From: Agriotes lineatus
Taxonomy: Eukaryota; Arthropoda; Insecta; Coleoptera; Elateridae
Direction: 5' to 3'
Assembly (NCBI GenBank): GCA_940337035.1
Contig: CALNHX010002683.1
Coordinates: forward strand, 107,108 to 171,107
DNA length: 64,000 nt
Shown: positions 12,195-25,300 of the stretch, piece by piece
Layout of the letters: each line of letters opens with the position of its first letter
Numbering within the stretch: position 1 is the stretch's first letter
Notes under the pieces: model-generated
What the model was told of the DNA's origin: nothing
Databases searched by the model: none
The model's input: only the letters and a program-made list of their open reading frames with translations
Program-made: the position numbers and the translations under genes

Positions 12195-12268
12195 AGTGTA
12201 GCGAGCGTTTTTACGCTCCACTAGCGCTCTTTGGCGAGAGCCCGCGCTAAGTATTTTCCTTGGCAAAA
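12195..12268. repeat. short GC-rich hairpin
   Basis: TAGTGTAGCGAGCG is followed after a T-rich loop by CGCTCCACTA, then AGCGCTC..GAGAGCCCGCGCT. The local GC peak in AT-rich surroundings resembles the larger palindromes seen elsewhere in the window. Confidence 0.4.
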
Positions 12269-13040
12269 AGAAGTAAACGAAACAAGCGACTGCACGTACC
12301 ATAACGCTAGGTGCCAGCAATCGAAAGGTAACCTATCGATTTTAGTGATATATCGGTTGATCCTGGATTAATTATGAAATTCCCCCGTGCTGTAACCATT
12401 AAATTTTCATTCTGGCTGAAGAATTGCCGGCCATTGGTTCTTTTCAATGCTGGTGGATCTGGACTAGATCTGTAGTTGGATCCTTTTGGTCATCATTCTC
12501 AACCTCCGCTGTTTCCCTTCAAGCTAGAGTACGAAACATATTCATTCATTGAGGTAACTGTTTCGAGCTAGTTAACCCGTCCGTCCCTCAGAATGTGGTA
12601 TCGTTAAAATTACTGCCTGGCGCTATAATCACTCTGTTCTGTAAGTGTAATTCATACATGTACATCATCATTTATCGTAGATACAATATTTACTACACTC
12701 TTGTTTGAAATTGCCATTTCTACTCCGTGAATGTGCATTTTCACTTGTTAGACACAAATTTTAAGCCTTTCCTCGTCAGGAACGTTGAACGCCTTTCATA
12801 CACGTAGGAGTCGGCTGGATTACAGCCAGCCTACCAAAACTACGTTCTCTTAAACTGTACCTGCTGCAACTTAGCTCCGTAGAGACTTCCCCGTAATATT
12901 AGAAGTTCACGTGCGAGCCTAAAACTGCTCTCTGAGATCTGTTCATTGTGTTATCGTGTGTTCAATATAACTAAAGAACATATAACATGAAGAACTTCAA
13001 CCCCGAGGTTTATCTGCGTATACCGCGAAGTTACTCGTCC
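12269..13040. other. intergenic DNA, no gene recognised
   Basis: No coding domain was seen. A small dyad (GGCTGGATTACAGCCAGCC) occurs near 12813. The region 12800-13050 is less AT-rich and ends in an LTR-like AT stretch, but no second copy exists in the window to test that idea. Confidence 0.35.
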
Positions 13041-13044
13041 ACCA

Positions 13045-13255
13045 GGATTCGAGTTCCTATATGTACTAAGAGTTGAGCCATTGGATCCACAAATCAAGGA
13101 CCATGTGATGTAGCAAAGATATATTTCATTTATTTTAGTTGAAAGAAGTATGCATAAAGTTTAAAATCGGCCAAAATCAGGTGCTCCATGGTTTGTGGAT
13201 CCAAAACAAGACACCCCACATGTCCCAACTCTTTTATATACAGGGACTCTAACCA
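13045..13255. mobile_element. ~210-bp imperfect inverted-repeat element (MITE-like)
   Basis: The outer arms match imperfectly (TTCCTATATGTACTAAGAG at left against the complement of CTCTTTTATATACAGGGA at right) and the inner arms both reach GGATCCACAAA-type sequence. There is no open frame. The termini and any target duplication are not sharply defined. Confidence 0.45.
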
Positions 13256-13529
13256 GGATCGCAGTTTTAGGCCATCTGTGAGCTGAGTAACCAGTTAAAA
13301 TCCCCTCAAGGTATTCCAGAAAAAAAACCATTCTAAAGCTTGCTTCGACTAAATCGATTAGCGGTGTTGCCAGATTTAAAACATATTTAAAACGGTGTTA
13401 TATAATTGCGTTTTCCTCCGTTAACATTGTAGCTCAAACTTACTACTTTTATTGAAATGACAGAGATTAGTCAGATATATTAGAATTACAATAATTCAGA
13501 AATATATGCTCTTTGGTATAACATACGGC

Positions 13530-13890
13530 GCAGTTTGTTTTGCTTGCGCTCGCATCTTTTACAATTCTCGGACTTCGGCCGTTGGCCCGCTCGATATTTA
13601 AAATTGTTTTAAGTGGACGTTGCCCATTCTATCGAATTTGTCAAAGGGAAAGCTCGTATGACGCCCAATTTAAGTTTTCCAGATGGCACGGCTTAGGTAT
13701 GTACATACGCACCTGGAATGATTTTTAAAAAACTTGTCCCGAACCGGCTTTGAACTCGCTACCTAGCCTGTTTCATCTTTTACATAAGATCCGGCCGCTT
13801 GAATTTCATGCAGTTTTCGGACCTTGGGCGCTCTCGATATTTTTACATTTGGTTTTAAATTCATGGGCCGAGCAGCTACTACTTCTTAGT
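13530..13890 (+). repeat. diverged direct duplication of a ~100-bp segment
   Basis: Two segments, about 13550-13620 and 13775-13865, share the order CATCTTTTACA, then TTCGGAC(T/C)T, then GCTCGATATTT or GCTCTCGATATTT. The open frames at 13540-13728 and 13750-13956 overlap these copies but show no known domain, so I treat the match as a repeat and not as paralogous exons. Confidence 0.4.
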
Positions 13891-14032
13891 TTGTTGATCG
13901 CCAACACGACTTATTGTCACGCGTACGGCTGTTTATTGTTGTCTGCGAAAATTTAATTAATTCTTTTTAAACTAGAATCCCTGACAATAAACCTTTTTCT
14001 ATGTTCTCTCTTTTGTTCGTACACATAATTCG

Positions 14033-14205
14033 TTTTTAAAATCTTTTCTTACGTTTTCCTGTAAAAAACAGACTTTTTCATGTGGTTCTTTTGCTTTTTA
14101 AATCTTTTTTGACGTTTTCTTGTTAAAGAACCTCTTTTTTCATGTATATATTCTGTTTTTTAAATTTCTTACGTTTTCCTGTAAAAAACCACTTTTTCAT
14201 ATGGA
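14033..14205 (+). repeat. three tandem copies of a ~60-bp T-rich unit
   Basis: The anchor ACGTTTTC(C/T)T recurs at 14051, 14112 and 14171, each followed by a GTAAAAAAC- or GTTAAAGAAC-like run and then CTTTTTCAT. Spacing is 59-61 bp. The 106-codon frame that starts in the array (14120) is an accidental opening of this T-rich sequence. Confidence 0.7.
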
Positions 14206-15188
14206 GTCTGTGTTAATAGGCCCTTTAAAAGTGGAAAGTGATATTATTTTACATGAAAGAGATTATGCTAAAAGTGAATTTATCAAACACATAAAAGTGC
14301 CCACTGAAGCTACAGTGAAAGTGGCAAATATATTGTTGCAAACAAATTTAAAATATTTTGAAGAACATAAATGCAATATGAAATTTAAGCAAAATCTAGT
14401 GGTACAAAGTGTAACTAACGTAAAAATGCTTATTCCTTAGTGGTTAACTGAAAGTGACTGTTGCGAACACAAAATGTAATTTATCAAACATTTAATTATG
14501 GTTAAAATGCAAAAAACGCTCAAGTGGCTAAGTAAAAAATTTGAGCACTATATAAATTTGATGATTTTCTTAGTAAAATATTAGCTTATTTTGAGATTTT
14601 TCGGCTATTTTAATTATAAAAAATTGACTCCAAATAGTGCTAGATTAAGAAGTGAACCAGGCGAACTTTATGGACCAAAAGGCACGTAATATAATTTAGA
14701 AGATTTTGTAGGGTTAAAAAGGTTCACCCAAGTCATCAGTCATTTATTCTCTGGTAATGGATGGCTGTCCGAATCAGGATAGGGGTATGTGGTTGGACCA
14801 TCCTCCCCCCCCCCCTTTTTTGATTATTACGAATATATTTGTATTATCGATTAAATAAACTGTCACATTGTAATGCAGTGTTTTTCATTTTGTCTATTGC
14901 TCTAAACCTTTTTTTTAATAAACATATATTTTGTTAACTTCATTATACAGGGTGATTTTTAAGTTGATTCTTTCCGTGTACCAGGATATAAAGCTAAAAA
15001 TAATTATTTCATACACGGTATTTCTAATCCTGCCAATATCAATCTGCCTACCCATGAAATGTACGACAGTAATGCCTATAGTAGCCTAAATTTTAACTTC
15101 AACGAAGGTTGATAGTGAAGCTATTCAAAAAATGATATTAGGTACCTATTAAGTCAACTGCTTTGAGTAGTGATAGCATTGATATTAA
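14206..15188. other. AT-rich DNA, no gene recognised
   Basis: A Met at 14202 opens a short Lys/Val-rich frame to 14440 with no recognisable domain. A run of ten C bases occurs near 14806. Near 14947 the phrase TACAGGGTGATTTTTAA matches the type of end used by several elements in the window, but no partner end was found. Confidence 0.35.
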
Positions 15189-15716
15189 ATGATTAAGTTG
15201 TGTTGTCCAGATATAAGTCCGTATGTAACTCATTTTACTAATTCATATATTATTGATGGTATCTTTCCACAGTGCTGGAAGAATGCCATAGTCAAACCAA
15301 CACCGAAAATGAAAAAACCACCAGAAGTTAAAGATTTGAGGCCGATAAGCTTGCTTCTCGTACTGTCAGAGGTCATGGAGAAGGTCATAAATAAACAGAT
15401 TGCTGACTATGTTGATAGTAATGATATGTTACCTGTAGTACAATCTAGATTTAGGTCGGGTTATAGCTGTACAGCTGCTCAGCTAAATGTCACAGACGAT
15501 ATTCCTACTGCTGCTGATCTTTTGGACTTTAGTAAAGCCTTCGTTACCGTTAATCATGAGACATTGCTTACAATTTTAAGACTGATTGATTTTGGGGCAA
15601 ATGCTATTGCTTTAGTTGCGAGCTACTTAACTGGTCACACACAGATGGTACAGTTGGGGAATACTTGCTCTGAAACATTACCCATAACACAAGGGTTCCT
15701 CAGGGTTCCACCTTAG
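15189..15716 (+). pseudogene. reverse transcriptase fragment (palm/fingers) of the LINE
   Basis: This 175-codon frame covers the fingers and first palm motifs of the reverse transcriptase; LLDFSKAF is motif A with its catalytic Asp. The frame ends just after ITQGFLRVPP, where the family has the PQGS motif; the shift there puts the YADD box in another frame. It lacks the start of the protein and cannot be active. Confidence 0.8.
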
Positions 15717-16090
15717 GGCTTTTGTTGTACTTAATATATACGGCGACTTTCATGAAGAATATCAAGTTTTGCCAAACACATATATACGCTGATGACACTC
15801 AACTATGCTACTCCTTTAACATGCCTGATCTTGATAAAGAAAATAACTTCAGATTTGCAGTATATCTGTGAGGTTTCCAGACAAAATTTCCTGATAATTA
15901 ATCCAGACAAATCATCTGTCTTACTGTTTGGTACCTAATAAAAATGTCTGTAGTCTTTTGGCTAATTCTGTAAATGTTCATATTGATCATGTAAGAATAC
16001 CTGTGGTAGATAAAGTAAAAATTCTGTCTTATTTTAGATAACACTTTCCATTACAGACATCACATAACAAAATACATTTCTCAGGACTAT

Positions 16091-16375
16091 GTGCATCCGA
16101 GGGAACTACACCCACATAGGTTGTATTTAAACATCACAATTAAAAAAATACTTTCTGAAGTGTTTGTGCTTTCCCAATTCAATTACTGCGTTCCAGTCTA
16201 CCACTCAGCTATTGACAAGGTGACTATGGACAAAATTCAGAAAGTTCAAAAGGCGTGTCTTCACTTTATCTATGGCATAAGAAAAATCGAACACATATCT
16301 CATAAACTGACGAGTGCCAGTTGGTTAACTATGCATAATCGAAGGTTACTTCAATGTTCATATCTGTTTTATTAA
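16091..16375 (+). pseudogene. C-terminal region of the LINE reverse transcriptase
   Basis: The 94-codon frame contains LSQFNYCVPVYHSAIDKVTM, QKVQKACLHFIYGIRK and LTMHNRRLLQCS, which match the typical post-catalytic segment of CR1/Jockey-group reverse transcriptases (LNYC..VY, IQ..QN.C.R, .R...R). It is out of frame with the upstream fragment. Confidence 0.7.
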
Positions 16376-19079
16376 ATTTTAAATAATAAATATTTATACA
16401 ACAAAATCACATTCAGGACCGACGTACATAATCTTAATACTCGATTCCGAGGCCTAATTTCGCCCCCATAGCACTCTACTGCCCGTTTTGAAACATCTTT
16501 CTCTTATCAAATATATCATATTACAATAACGTATTAAAGGATTACATAACCCTTAATTATTCGCAATTCAAATACAAAATGCGTCACGACTTATTGCGCA
16601 ATCAGTTAGAATACAATCTACTTAGACAATTAAATATTTGAATAATGTGTTTGTTCCCTTTCTTTGATTGTAGTACGATTAATATATTAATAGCTGTATA
16701 AGTTTATTTTTGTCTAAACGCTATTGTAGACTTGACCGTTACAGATAGTAGTGTAATTTAATTCAGGCAGTTTTCAAATCTACTTTCATTTATTTTAATA
16801 AGGGTTTGGATGAAAGATCAGAGGGGTTGGATTTCCAACTAGTACCAGCTGAATCCCGCCTTGTGGTTACCCGTTTGAGTTTGATACTACGTCTCCTCTG
16901 TCATTTCTCTTTATTGTATATGTGCTCTAAGGTAATAAAAAATATTATTATTAATAATATGAAAAGGACTTTAAAATCTTTAAATCTTAACATACCAAAT
17001 TCAAATCTGAACACAAAGTTTGTCTATTAATCGAAACAAAAGAGTTTCAATTCTTCGAATCTGATTATAAGATTCAAATCTGAAGACAAATACATCTATG
17101 ATTTGGAACAAGAGGTTCAAATCCTCGAATCTGATTAAAAGATTCAAATCTGAAGACAAGATTACATATATGAATTCTAACAAAAGTTTCAAATCTTCAA
17201 ATCTCAACATAAGATTTAAATATGAAAACAAAGTTTGAATCTATGAATCTGAACAAGAGTTTCAAATCTGAACACAAGATTCGCATCTGAACACAAAGTT
17301 TGTATCTATTAATCTCAATAAGAGTTTCAAATCTTTGAATCTGAACATAAATGATTCAAATCTAAACACGCAGTTCAGATCTATGAATCGACACAAGAGT
17401 TTCAAATCTTTAAATCTAATTATAAGATTCAAATCTGAAGGCAAGATTACATCTATGAATTGGAACAATAGCTTCAAATCTTTGGATTTGAACTTAATAT
17501 TCAAATCTGAATCCAAAGTTTGAATCTACAAGAGTTTTATATCTTCGAATTTGGACATAAGATTTAAATCTGAACACAAAGTTTGAATCTATGAATCTCA
17601 ACAAGAGTTTCAGTTCTTCGAATCTAATTATAAGATTTAAATCTGAAAACAAGATTACATCTATGAATTGGAACAAGAGTTTGAAATCTTCAAATCTGAA
17701 CATAAGATTCACATCGGAAAACAAAATTGAATCTATAAATCTGAACAAGGGTTTCAAATCTTCGAATCTGAATATAAGAATCACATCTGAACACAAAGTT
17801 TGGGTCTATTAATCTCAACAAGAGTTTCAAATCTCAACATAAGATTCAAATCTGAAGACAAGATTACATCTATGAATTGAAGGAAGACTTTCAAATCTTC
17901 GAATTTGAACATAAGAATCAAATCTGATCACAAAGTTTGACTATAAATCTGAACAAGAGTTCGAATCTGAACATAAAAGATTCAAATCAGAACACTCTGT
18001 TTGAATCTGTAAATCGAAACGAGTTTCAAATCCTTGAATGTGAACATAAGATTCGAATCTAAACAAAAGGTTTGAATCTATGAATTTGAACAGGAGCTTC
18101 AAATCTTTTAATCTAATTATGAGATTGAAATCTGAAGACAAGATTGCATCTATGAATTGGAACAATAGTATCAAATCTTTGAATTTGAACATAAGATTCA
18201 AATCTGAACACAAAGTTTTAATCTATGAATCTCAGCAAGAGACTCAGTTCTTCGAACCCAATTACAAGATTCAGATCTGAAGACCATGTTACATCTATGA
18301 ATCTGAACAAGGGTTTCAAACCTTCGAATCTGAATATAGGTATCACATCTGAACACGGGATTCGCATCTGAACACAGTTTGTGACTATTAGTCTGAACAA
18401 GAGCTTCAAATCCTCAAATATCAACGTAAGATTCAAATCTGAACACAAAGTTTGAATCTATGAATCTGAACAAGGGTTCAAATCTTCATATCTGAATATA
18501 ATTATCACATCTGAACACGGGATTCCCATCTGAACACGGGATTCCCATCTGAACACAAAGTTTGTGTCTATTAATCTCAACAAGAGTTTCAAATCTCAAC
18601 ATAAGATTCAAATCTGAACACAAAGTTTTAATCTATGAATCTCAACAGGAGTTTCAGTTCTTCGAATCTAATTATAAGATTCAAATGTGAAGACAAGATT
18701 ACATCTATGAATTGGAACAATACTTTGAAATCTTCAAATCTGAACATAACATTCAAATCTGAAAACAAAATTGAATCTATGAATCTGAACAAGGGTTTCA
18801 AATCTTCGAATCTGAATATAGGTATCACATCTGAACAAGGGATTCGCATCTGAACACATTTTGTGTCTATTAGTCTCAACAAGAGTTTCAAATCCTCAAG
18901 TATCAATGTAAGATCCAAATCTGAACAAAAAGTTTCAATCTATGAATCTTAACAAGAGTCGCAAATCTTCAAATCACATTATAAGATTCAAATCTGAAGA
19001 CAAGATTACATCTTTGAATTCTAACAAGAGTTTCAAATATTCAAATTTGAACATAAGATTTAAATCTGAAAACAAAGTT

Positions 19080-20550
19080 TGAATCTATGAATCTTACCAA
19101 GATTTGCAATTCTTTGAGTCTGATTAGAAGATTCAAATCTGAAGACACGATTACATATATGAATTCTAACAAAAGTTTCAAATCTTTAAATCTGAACATA
19201 AGATTTAAATCTGAAAACAAAGTTTGAATCTATGAATCTTACCAAGATTTGCAATTCTTTGAATCTGATTATAAGATTCAAATCTGAACACAAGATTACA
19301 TATATGAATTCTAACAAAAGTTTCAAATCTTTAAATCTTAACATGAGATTTAAATCTGAAAACAAAGTTTGAATCTATGAATCTTACCAAGATTTGCAAT
19401 TATTTGAATCTTATTATAAGATTCAAATCTGAAGACAAAATTACATCTATGAATTCTAACAAGAGTTTCAAATCTTCAAATCTGAACATAAAGTTTAAAT
19501 CTGAAAACAAAGTTTGAATCTATGAATCTTACCAAGATTTGCAATTCTTTGAATCTGATTATAAGATTCAAATCTGAAGACAAGATTACATATATGAATT
19601 CTAACAAAAGTTTCAAATCTTTAAATCTTAACATAAGATTTAAATCTGAAAACAAAGTTCAAATCTATGAATCTTACCAAGATTTGCAATTATTTGAATC
19701 TTATTATAAGATTCAAATCTGAGGACAAGATTACATCTATGAATTCTAACAAGAGTTTCAAATCTTCAAATCTGAATATAAGATTTAAAATTGAAAACAA
19801 AGTTTGAATCTATGAATCTTACCAAGATTTGCAATTCTTTGAATCTGATTATAAGATTCAAATCTGAAGACAAGATTAAGTACATCTATGAATTCTAACA
19901 AGAGTTTCAAATCTTCAAATCTGAACATAAGATTTAAATCTGAAAACAAAGTTTGAATCTATGAATCTTACCAAGATTTGCAATTCTTTGAATCTGATTA
20001 TAAGATTCAAATCTGAAGACAAGATTACATATATGAATTCTAACTAAAGATTCAAATCTTTAAATCTGAACATAAGATTTAAATCTGAAAACAAAGTTTG
20101 ATCTATGAATCTTACCGAGATTTGCAATTCTTTGAATCTTATTATAAGATTCAAATCTGAAGACAAGATTACATATATGAATTCTAACAAGAGTTTCAAA
20201 TCTTCAAATCGGAACATAAGGTTTAAATCTGAAAACGAAGTTTGAATCTATGAATCTTACCAAGATTTGCAATTCTTTGAATCTGATTATAAGAGTCAAA
20301 TCTGAAGACAAGATTACATCTATGAATTCTAACAAGAGTTTCAAATCATCAAATCTGAACATAAGGTTTAAATCTGAAAACAAAGTTTGAATCTATGAAT
20401 CTTACCAAGATTTGCAATTCTTTGAATCTTATTATAAGATTCAAATCTGAAGACAAGATTACATATATGAATTCTAACAAAAGTTTCAAATCTTCAAATC
20501 TGAACATAAGATTTAAACATGAAAACAAAGTTTGAATCTATGAATCTGAA
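19080..20550. repeat. satellite sub-block B1 (homogeneous 146-bp dimers)
   Basis: Here the dimer with ATGAATCTTACCAAGATTTG is repeated about ten times with few differences, in contrast with the more varied flanks. It corresponds closely to the block at 20880-22340. One dimer contains a small insertion (AAGATTAAGTACATC near 19875) absent from its counterpart, which gives a marker for alignment. Confidence 0.85.
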
Positions 20551-20879
20551 CAAGAGTTTCAAATCTGAACACAAGATTCGCATCTGAACACAAAGTTTGT
20601 ATCAGTTAATCTCAATAAGAGTTTCAAATCTTTGAATCTGAACATAAATCAATTAAATCTAAACTCGCAGTTCAGATCTATGAATCGAAACAAGAGTTTC
20701 AAATCTTTAAATCTAATTATAAGATTCAAATCTGAAGGCAAGATTACATCTATGAATTGGAACAATAGCTTCAAATCTTTGGATTTGAACTTAATATTCA
20801 AATCTGAATACAAAGTTTGAATCTACAAGAGTTTTAAATCTTCGAATTTGGACATAAGATTTAAATCTGAAAACAAAGT

Positions 20880-22340
20880 TTGAATCTATGAATCTTACCA
20901 AGATTTGCAATTCTTTGAATCTGATTAGAAGATTCAAATCTGAAGACACGATTACATATATGAATTCTAACAAAAGTTTCAAATCTTTAAATCTGAACAT
21001 AAGATTTAAATCTGAAAACAAAGTTTGAATCTATGAATCTTACCAAGATTTGCAATTCTTTGAATCTGATTATAAGATTCAAATCTGAAGACAAGATTAC
21101 ATATATGAATTCTAACAAAAGTTTCAAATCTTTAAATCTTAACATGAGATTTAAATCTGAAAACAAAGTTTGAATCTATGAATCTTACCAAGATTTGCAA
21201 TTATTTGAATCTTATTATAAGATTCAAATCTGAAGACAAAATTACATCTATGAATTCTAACAAGAGTTTCAAATCTTCAAATCTGAACATAAAGTTTAAA
21301 TCTGAAAACAAAGTTTGAATCTATGAATCTTACCAAGATTTGCAATTCTTTGAATCTGATTATAAGATTCAAATCTGAAGACAAGATTACATATATGAAT
21401 TCTAACAAAAGTTTCAAATCTTTAAATCTTAACATAAGATTTAAATCTGAAAACAAAGTTCGAATCTATGAATCTTACCAAGATTTGCAATTATTTGAAT
21501 CTTATTATAAGATTCAAATCTGAAGACAAGATTACATCTATGAATTCTAACAAGAGTTTCAAATCTTCAAATCTGAATATAAGATTTAAATCTGAAAACA
21601 AAGTTTGAATCTATGAATCTTACCAAGATTTGCAATTCTTTGAATCTGATTATAAGATTCAAATCTGAAGACAAGATTACATCTATGAATTCTAACAAGA
21701 GTTTCAAATCTTCAAATCTGAACATAAGATTTAAATCTGAAAACAAAGTTTGAATCTATGAATCTTACCAAGATTTGCAATTCTTTGAATCTGATTAGAA
21801 GATTCAAATCTGAAGACAAGATTACATATATGAATTCTAACTAAAGATTCAAATCTTTAAATCTGAACATAAGATTTAAATCTGAAAACAAAGTTTGATC
21901 TATGAATCTTACCAAGATTTGCAATTCTTTGAATCTTATTATAAGATTCAAATCAGAAGACAAGATTACATATATGAATTCTAACAAGAGTTTCAAATCT
22001 TCAAATCTGAACATAAGGTTTAAATCTGAAAACGAAGTTTGAATCTATGAATCTTACCAAGATTTGCAATTCTTTGAATCTGATTATAAGAGTCAAATCT
22101 GAAGACAAGATTACATCTATGAATTCTAACAAGAGTTTCAAATCATCAAATCTGAACATAAGGTTTAAATCTGAAAACAAAGTTTGAATCTATGAATCTT
22201 ACCAAGATTTGCAATTCTTTGAATCTGATTATAAGATTCAAATCTGAAGACAAGATTACATATATGAATTCTAACAAAAGTTTCAAATCTTCAAATCTGA
22301 ACATAAGATTTAAACATGAAAACAAAGTTTGAATCTATGA
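20880..22340. repeat. satellite sub-block B2 (copy of B1)
   Basis: Same dimer family and nearly the same order of variants as 19080-20550, offset by about 1.8 kb. It is followed by the same boundary segment (containing AATCAATTAAATCTAAACTC) that follows B1, so the duplication included the boundary. Confidence 0.85.
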
Positions 22341-25300
22341 ATCTGAACAAGAGTTTCAAATCTGAACACAAGATTCGCATCTGAACACAAAGTTTGTATC
22401 AGTTAATCTCAATAAGAGTTTCAAATCTTTGAATCTGAACATAAATCAATTAAATCTAAACTCGCAGTTCAGATCTATGAATCGAAACAAGAGTTTCAAA
22501 TCTTTAAATCTAATTATAAGATTCAAATCTGAAGGCAAGATTACATCTATGAATTGGAACAATAGCTTCAAATCTTTGGATTTGAACTTAATATTCAAAT
22601 CTGAATACAAAGTTTGAATCTACAAGAGTTTTAAATCTTCGAATTTGGACATAAGATTTAAATCTGAACACAAAGTTTGAATCTATGAATCTCAACAAGA
22701 GCTTCAGTTCTTCGAATCTAATTATAAGATTCAAATCTGAAAACAAGATTACATCTATGAATTGGAACAAGAGTTTGAAATCTTCCAATCTGAACATACG
22801 ATTCACATCGGAAAACAAAATTGAATCTATAAATCTGAACAAGGGTTTCAAATCTTCGAATCTGAATATAAGAATCAAATCTGATCACAAAGTTTGACTC
22901 TATGAATTGAAGCAAGAGTTTCAAATCTTCGCATCTGAACATAAGATTCAAATCTGAACACAAAGTTTGAATCTATAAATCTGAACAAGAGTTTCAGTTC
23001 TTCGAATCTGAACATAAAAGATTCAATTCTGAACACTCTGTTTGAATCTGTAAATCGAAACGAGTTTCAAATCCTTGATTGTGAACATAAGATTCGAATC
23101 TAAACAAAAGGTTTGAATCTATGAATTTGAACAGGAGCTTCAAATCTTTTAATCTAATTATGAGATTCAAATCTGAAGACAAGATTGCATCTATGAATTG
23201 GAACAATATTATCAAATCTTTGAATTTGAACATAAGATTCAAATCTGAACAGAAAGTTTTAATCTATGAATCTCAGCAAGAGACTCAGTTCTTCGAACCC
23301 AATTACAAGATTCAAATCTGAAGACCATGTTAAATCTATGAATCTGAACAAGGGTTTCAAACCTTCGAATCTGAATATAGGTATCACATCTGAACACGGG
23401 ATTCGCATCTGAACACAGTTTGTGTCTATTAGTCTCAACAAGAGTTTCAAATCCTCAAATATCAACGTAAGATTCAAATCTGAACACAAAGTTTGAATCT
23501 ATGAATCTGAACAAGGGTTCAAATCTTCAAATCTAAATATAATTATCACATCTGAACACGGGATTTCCATCTGAACACAAAGTTTGTGTCTATTAATCTC
23601 AAAAAGAGTTTCAAATCTCAACATAAGATTCAAATCTGAACACAAAGTTTTAATCTATGAATCTCAACAGGAGTTTCAGTTCTTCGAATCTAATTATAAG
23701 ATTCAAATGTGAAGACAAGATTTCATCTATGAATTGGAACAAGAGTTTCAAATCTTCAAATCTGAATATAAGATTTAAATCTGAAAACAAAGTTTGAATC
23801 TATGAATCTTACCAAGATTTGCAATTCTTTGAATCTGATTATAAGATTCAAATCTGAAGACAAGATTACATCTATGAATTCTAACAAGAGTTTCAAATCT
23901 TCAAATTTGAACATAAGATTTAAATCTGAAAACAAAGTTTGAATCTATGAATCTTACCAAGATTTGCAATTCTTTGAATCTGATTATAAGATTCAAATCT
24001 GAAGACAAGATTACATATATGAATTCTAACAAAAGTTTCAAATCTTTAAATCTGAACATAAGATTTAAATCTGAAAACAAAGTTTGATCTATGAATCTGA
24101 ACAAGAGTTTCAAATCTGAACACAAGATTCGCATCTGAACACAAAGTTTGTATCTATTAATCTCAATAAGAGTTTCAAATCTTTGAATCTGAACATAAAT
24201 CATTCAAATCTAAACACGCAGTTCAGATCCATGAATCGAAACAAGAGTTTCCAATCTTTAAATCTAATTATAAGATTCAAATCTGAAGGCAAGATTACAT
24301 CTATGAATTGGAACAATAGCTTCAAATCTTTGGATTTGAACTTAATATTCAAATCTGAATACAAAGTTTGAATCTACAAGAGTTTTAAATCTTCGAATTT
24401 GGACATAAGATCTAAATCTGAACACAAAGTTTGAATCTATGAATCTCAACAAGAGTTTCAGTTCTTCGAATCTAATTATAAGATTCAAATCTGAAAACAA
24501 GATTACATCTATGAATTGGAACAAGAGTTTGAAATCTTCGAATCTGAACATACGATTCACATCGGAAAACAAAATTGAATCTATAAATCTAAACAAGGGT
24601 TTCAAATCTTCGAATCTGAATATAAGAATCACATCTGAACACAAAGTTTGGGTCTATTAATCTCAACAAGAGTTTCAAATCTCAACATAAGATTCAAATC
24701 TGAAGACAAGATTACATCTATGAATTGAAGGAAGACTTTCAAATCTTCGAATTTGAACATAAGAATCAAATCTGATCACAAAGTTTGACTCTATGAATTG
24801 AAGCAAGAGTTTCAAATCTTCGCATCTGAACATAAGATTCAAATCTGAACACAAAGTTTGAATCTATAAATCTGAACAAGAGTTTCAGATCTTCGAATCT
24901 GAACATAAAAGATTCAAATCTAAACACTCTGTTTGAATCTGTAAATCGAAACGAGTTTCAAATCCTTGATTGTGAACATAAGATTCGAATCTAAACAAAA
25001 GGTTTGAATCTATGAATTTGAACAGGAGCTTCAAATCTTTTAATCTAATTATGAGATTCAAATCTGAAGACAAGATTGCATCTATGAATTGGAACAATAG
25101 TATCAAATCTTTGAATTTGAACATAAGATTCAAATCTGAACACAAAGTTTGAATCTATGAATCTCAGCAAGAGACTCAGTTCTTCGAACCCAAGATTCAA
25201 ATCTGAAGACCATGTTACACCTATGAATCTGAACAAGGGTTTCAAATCTTCGAATCTGAATATAGGTATCACATCTGAACACGGGATTCGCATCTGAACA

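Larger units (their letters stand above)
15189..16900 (+). mobile_element. decayed 3' half of a CR1/Jockey-group LINE
   Basis: The frame 15189-15716 carries reverse-transcriptase motifs in order: MIKLCCPDISPYVTHF, FPQCWKNAIVKPTPK, DLRPISLL and LLDFSKAF. After frameshifts the catalytic box YADDTQLCYSF is readable near 15786, and a C-terminal piece with HNRRLL lies at 16091-16375. The same opening (MIKLCCP..CWKNAIV) occurs in the minus-strand LINE near 52.6 kb, so both belong to one family. Stops, frame changes and absence of endonuclease show a dead 5'-truncated copy. The 3' UTR probably runs to the AATAAAAAATATTATT tail near 16940, where the satellite begins. Confidence 0.82.

Noticed and set aside
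12500..13050. Possible solo LTR (moderate GC with AT-rich end)
   Set aside because: No TG..CA ends, no target duplication and no second copy in the window could be shown.
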